NCBI GenBank assembly: GCA_015179025.1
Contig: WHUX01000764.1
Span: 1 to 11,509, forward strand
Length of the DNA stretch: 11,509 bases
Origin: Terfezia claveryi
Lineage: Eukaryota > Ascomycota > Pezizomycetes > Pezizales > Pezizaceae
Direction of reading: 5' to 3'
In this document: positions 7,665 to 11,509 of the stretch, one piece after another
Position numbering within the stretch: the stretch's first letter is position 1
Layout of the letters: each line of letters begins with the position of its first letter
Position numbers and translations under genes: made by a program
Notes under the pieces: generated by a model
Told to the model about the DNA's origin: nothing
Database searches by the model: none
The model's input: only the letters and a program-made list of their open reading frames with translations

Positions 7665-10600
7665 CTAGATGCTTGTGGAAAAAAAGGACTCTGACTTTAT
7701 CTCAATTTGCTTCCCTTCTCCACCATCAACTTTCTTGGCCACGTGAGCTTCTGTCACTGTATCACTAGTCACCGTCTCTATTTCACTGCCTGCAACAGTA
7801 CTTATCTGGTCGATGGGCCGTTTGGTCTGTGGTACTGGACTGGGTGATACCGGAGAGGCTAAAGAGCCGATGCTAGCTCCTGTGGTGCCTTGTGCCTTTT
7901 GCCCAACCTGCCCCTGAGCCAGCTGTTGAGCTAACTTTTGCGCCTTCAAACGGGCTAGAATATTGAGCAATTGCTGCGATGTAGCCTTGGGTGCAGGTGC
8001 TGTGGCAGGCTTTGCATCTGGTAGGGCTTGTGGCTGAGCGGCAGACACGGGTGTTGCTACAGTCTTGGGTTGGGACTCCATGGCCATAATTGTGGGGATT
8101 GTCTGCGTGGCTGTGGGTGCCAGTGCCGGTGTTGATATAGTACTCTTAGCAACTATAGTCGGGCCTAAACCGTTCACCATCGCCAGTGCTTTCACTATGG
8201 GTATATTTGACGTGATAGCGGACGGGTGGACTTGAGCCATTTGGGTATGCTGCGAGGTATTGGGTGCCTGTGCTGCTATGGCGTGTTGTACTCCTGTAAC
8301 CTTCTGCGGTCCAACCGTCTGAATTTGTGGGGAGTTGATTGGAGCTTTCCCTGCTGGAATTGCCTGACCTTGAGCTGGCTTGACTTGCTGCTCTCTCCCT
8401 TTCTGCAACAGCTGTAGAGCACCCGCTAGTAATTGCTGTGACTTCGTATACTCAGGGGATGTGGGGTCTAACGCAAAACCTATCAACGTTCGCAATTGAT
8501 TGTAATTAAGTCCCGCCACAGGCTGTGGGCTCCCCTCCTTTCGGGATTTCTCGGCATTGTCTATGATGTCTCTGAAAGCAAGGAGGGTTGCTTTTTCTAT
8601 CTTCCCCTGTGTTTCTAGGGGAGTACCAGTGACAGGGGGTTGTGTCGGCATTGGAGTTTGGCTAAGACGCTGCTCTTGTGGCTGTTGAGAAGCAAGCTGG
8701 CCATCTGAATTCGAGTTGCATTAGAAACTGGTGGAGGGGGATTGGAGCTCTGGGTACAGCAGATCGCGGTGCTGAGGGAGCGGCCCCGGCTGGGTGGAAA
8801 CTGGGGCAGATGGTGCTCTTTGCATTGACGAATTTTCACTTGGTGCATTATGGTGGAAAAAGGCTGTGCATTGGGAACCGGCGTTGTGGGGTGTTGTTGA
8901 GGCTGCTGATACTGAGCAGGCTGAATAAGATACTGGGCCTGGATACTCCCTCCCTGTGCCATCTGTGGCTGATTGGGAAAACCTGGGGCGGCCACAGGAC
9001 CACCTGGTGGTCTTGGAGGAGCCATGTACACTCCATTCTGAAATGGCACTCCTTGCTGACCATGCATCCCATTCCAAGGTACCGGTGCCATACCATTTGA
9101 CACAGGTACCATTTGGCCGTAATGAGAGTGAATGATCTGCGACAAAGGCGGTGGTGGAAGTAGCTTCTTCTTCTTTTCCTTTTCGATGTTGAAACCTTCA
9201 GTAATCTTCCATAGCCAACCCTTTCCTTCGCGCTGGACCCTCTCAAATGCTGATGATTGGCTTAGGTTGTGGCGCACGCTACTTTGCCAGCCCGTTGTGG
9301 TTACCTCAGTTTGAAGTAAGGGTATTTTCGTTGAATTGTCCTGTATATGTCTGGAAGACTCAACATCTTCTTCTCGGAATTTGAGATAGCTTCGTGAATA
9401 GAATAAATATGATGAATTGGGCTTCAAGAGAGCTTCTGGTGGGAAATCCGCTTCATTGATAGGAGGAGATGGCGATCTTTTGCGCTTTGGTGGTGGTTTC
9501 TCTTTCTTAGGCTTAGGCTCTTTCGGTGGTTTAGGCTGCCGCGGCTCTTTCATTGTGACATATTGGCCTGGCATCGAAGAATGATGCGGGGGGGGGATGG
9601 AAGGTGTTTTTGCTGAGATGGGTTTTCGAACTGTTCAAGCGAAGGGTCCATGGGATATGACTATAATCATAGTAGCCTGAGGGCGCTGGAGATTCCGAAG
9701 GTTGATAGTATTCGGGTACGTCTGGCCTTGGCTTAGGAGGGCGGCCAGGAGATTTCTTAGGTGTATCAGAAGTTGTTTTGGCTGAAGCTGAAGCTGTAGG
9801 AAGTTGAAAGGGGCAAGTGCTGTACCAGGAGCAGCTGTGGATGCCTCGGAAGGTAAAATTGTGGGTAATTGTATCTTTGCATTCCTTCTGGCACTCTCCG
9901 CAGCGGCATCTTGTGCCTTTCTCTTCGCTTGTGCGGCAGCTCTTTCTCCCTAGCTTCTCGCATGAGCCTCTCCTGCCTCTCTAAGAGACACTTTTTCCTG
10001 CTTTTCTGCTTCTTGCCTGATCTTTGCCGCCTTTTCCACCTCGCCCAGTGACTTCTGTAACGCCTTGCTCCTCAGCGCGTCCCTCAACTGCTTCTCCTTC
10101 AACAACTCTCTCTCCCTTAACATTCCTCTCTAGCCTGTTTCTTTGCCGTCTTCTGTGCCTTGGAGTCTCGCCTCTCATATTCCTTTCGCTTTCTCTTTCG
10201 CACCTCCTCCGCCTCTTCCTCTCTCAATTTCCTCAGACGTTCCTGCCTGTCCCGGAATTCTCGCTCCCGCAGCTCTTGTATTCGCCTTGCTTTTTCTTGT
10301 TTTGTTTCTCACGTTCCCTGCTGCTCAGTATGTTGCTTTTTCAGTGGCCCTTTCATTGGTTTCTTGAATACGGCTTTGATGGACTTTTCTGCCACGGTTT
10401 TCTTGGGTCGACCTCGGCCTCGCTTCTCCACTTCTGGTGAATATTTGGGCCTTTTTAATGCCTCAAGCATCTTGATATTCTTGCGCGCAATGGGCTTGTG
10501 TCTTTGCGGGGATGGCTTCTTTCGTTTCCGGGCGGGCCCCGAGATGTAGTCATCGCCATCATCCTCATCTTCCGAGCTGCTAGATGCCTCTCCGTCATCC

Positions 10601-11497
10601 CCTTCCGCCTCTTCTCCCTCTTCATCTTCATCATCATCTAACTCCTCATCGATGTCCTCATCCAAGTTATTTATATCTTCCGCCTCCTCCTCATCCTCTT
10701 CCTCATCTTCATCCTCATCCCCTTCCTCATCCCTCTCGAGGAAGGCTGCAGGATATCCATTAATAAATGACTTACCGCGGACTGGGGCGGACGACCTTCG
10801 TCATCTTCTTCATATCCATCCAAGGAGTCATTCTCACTCAGGTCTTCTGCAGACGGAGCCAAGGCATAAGCATTTTCTTCGGCCTCCAAGTCACTGTCAA
10901 CATCCTCTTCCTCAACGTCTTCATCTTCATCCTCATCGTCCTTTCTGCTGTTGCCTTCTCGTTTCGTTCAGCTCCCTCTTCCTCTGCCTCCTCCTCATTG
11001 AAATCAGTCGTAATTTCTCTCCCACTTCCATCCAGAAACTCCAAGCTCATCCCTTCTTCACCTTCCTTGCCTGCGGCAGCAACCCCGAATTTTTCATTTT
11101 CGAGAGGATCTCGTGGTGGGAAAATCAATGCGAATCCAACCCCGCCAATCTGAATTCTCCATGCCTTTTCACCCGATGGTTTAACATGGCCCCCCTCCTT
11201 ATGGAGTAACCAAGTGCTACCACATTCAACCCACTCCTCTTCCACGAATGCACCGTTCTTTCCCATGACTTCCAACTCAAAAGCCTCTTTCTCTGTATTG
11301 AACGATAGTCGGGCATGCCTCGCGAGATGTTCTTCCTGGCAGGTTCCCCAGTAGGTGGTAGATGAATCAGAGCCTCCTCATCTGTGAGGGTAGCTCCCTT
11401 AAGATATCCTGCCGGTTTCGCAGAAGCGAATGGATCCGTGAAGAAAGACCTCGCAGATTCATTATAGCTGCTGATTAGACCAGTAATGGGTGGTCAT
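7665..11497 (-). CDS. fhl1: Fhl1-like FHA and forkhead transcription factor, frame broken
   Basis: In budding yeast Fhl1 binds ribosomal-protein gene promoters, and its FHA domain recruits Ifh1; a similar nuclear role is inferred here. In order, the pieces give a short N-terminus (SYNESARSFFTDPFASAKPA), an FHA domain with FELEVMGKNGAFV, a long Asp/Glu-rich stretch, a basic segment ARKRKKPSP, an AT-hook-like RGRGRPKKT, a charged coiled-coil-like part (FRDRQERLRKLREEEAEEV), a Pro-rich part, the forkhead with GWQSSVRHNLS, and a Gln/Pro/Ala-rich tail to the TAG at 7665. The total is about 1,270 residues. About 17 single-base shifts divide it; examples lie near 11347, 10942, 10317, 10293, 10124, 9984, 9940, 9808, 9653, 9621, 9407, 9308, 8859, 8785, 8744 and 8700. 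Only the last 328 residues, from 8651, are a clean frame. The start is uncertain: ATG at 11497 has a good context but needs one C removed from the run just after it, and an upstream exon beyond the window is possible. Confidence 0.85.
9200..9424 (-). other. Forkhead domain segment, middle part out of frame
   Basis: The outer parts share one frame: KPNSSY at the start, and GWQSSVRHNLSQSSAF (recognition helix) through KGWLWKITEGF at the end. Between about 9406 and 9310 that frame gives no forkhead likeness, whereas the frame one base away reads HEAISNSEKKMLSLPDIYRT and then QRKYPYFK, as expected for forkhead helices 1 and 2. One extra base in the T/A run near 9407 and one missing base near 9308 would restore continuity and cancel each other. 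Confidence 0.85.
9588..9596 (+). repeat. Nine-base G run inside the coding region
   Basis: Nine consecutive G on the plus strand encode the prolines of IPPPHHSSM just before the forkhead segment. At the present length the frame is continuous from about 9620 into the forkhead. Such a run is a likely place for miscounted bases. Confidence 0.8.
10396..10422 (-). other. AT-hook-like motif in the Fhl1-like protein
   Basis: The peptide RGRGRPKKT has the Gly-Arg-Pro core flanked by basic residues that binds the minor groove of AT-rich DNA in AT-hook proteins. A second, weaker GRPPKPRP occurs near 9745-9720. The basic ARKRKK about 35 residues upstream could be a nuclear localisation signal. Confidence 0.6.
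10560..10734 (-). repeat. Asp/Glu low-complexity tract
   Basis: The plus strand is a run of imperfect CATCTT and CTCATC units, which on the minus strand encode a strongly acidic tract (ERDEEGDEDEDEEEDEEE and more). The frame continues from 10734 to the stop at 10309. Acidic tracts of this kind are frequent in fungal transcription factors. Confidence 0.75.
10735..10775 (-). other. Candidate very short intron in the Fhl1-like gene
   Basis: The upstream piece ends GRPPQSA, directly followed by GTAAGT at 10775, a perfect donor. Using the AG that ends at 10735 gives a 41-base intron and joins exactly in frame to RDEEGDEDED. This is shorter than most fungal introns, and a single-base shift, as elsewhere in the gene, explains the frame change equally well. 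Confidence 0.3.
11118..11330 (-). other. FHA domain segment
   Basis: One open frame reads HLARHARLSFNTEKEAFELE, then VMGKNGAFV, and ends WRIQIGGVGFALIFPP. This matches the FHA pattern of a conserved arginine/histidine entry, the GKNG turn and a final beta strand. FHA domains bind phosphothreonine peptides; the yeast Fhl1 FHA binds Ifh1. The frame is separated from the N-terminal piece by a missing base in the C run at 11346-11349. Confidence 0.85.
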
Positions 11498-11509
11498 GGC
11501 AACCGAAGT

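Noticed and set aside
10024..11209. Several long plus-strand Ser- and Leu-rich frames
   Set aside because: These are antisense readings of the acidic and Lys/Arg/Glu-rich coding region of the Fhl1-like gene; poly-Ser and poly-Leu are what its codons give in reverse.
7665..11497. Reading the frame changes as introns throughout
   Set aside because: At nearly all change points there is no room for an intron: the protein reads on across one or two codons, so only single-base gains or losses fit.

Overview
The window looks like nuclear DNA of a filamentous ascomycete. The main reason is a long minus-strand gene encoding an FHA domain followed by a forkhead domain. That order is typical of fungal Fhl1-type transcription factors. 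Short candidate introns and SP/TP-rich, low-complexity protein segments fit the same origin. I cannot name a species, and I see no bacterial, organellar, tRNA, rRNA, CRISPR or intact transposon features.

Layout: 1-2230 is AT-rich sequence with pyrimidine-rich and short tandem repeats. It holds one doubtful small two-exon gene near 317-498 and patchy open frames of unknown meaning. A protein kinase-like gene lies at 2231-3698 on the minus strand, with a possible leader intron just upstream. From about 3.8 to 7.66 kb I can support no gene; this stretch holds a five-copy 21-bp minisatellite and scattered copies of an 11-bp motif that in one place form an inverted pair about 755 bp apart. The Fhl1-like gene fills 7665-11497 on the minus strand and may begin at 11497, close to the window edge.

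The outstanding feature is that both recognisable genes are broken into pieces in different reading frames. Protein similarity and composition continue smoothly from piece to piece, and most breaks sit at or beside short homopolymers. I count about 17 single-base shifts in the Fhl1-like gene and three in the kinase gene. Uncorrected base-calling errors in the assembly are the simplest explanation. True decay of two neighbouring genes is possible but less likely, because the correct-frame pieces keep their domain motifs and contain no stop codons.

The two genes need not work together. The Fhl1 family controls ribosomal-protein gene transcription in yeasts. The kinase is of unknown role and has altered catalytic motifs. 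I found no evidence for a new multi-gene system here. If the whole window is indel-prone, other genes may be hidden in the apparently empty stretches.
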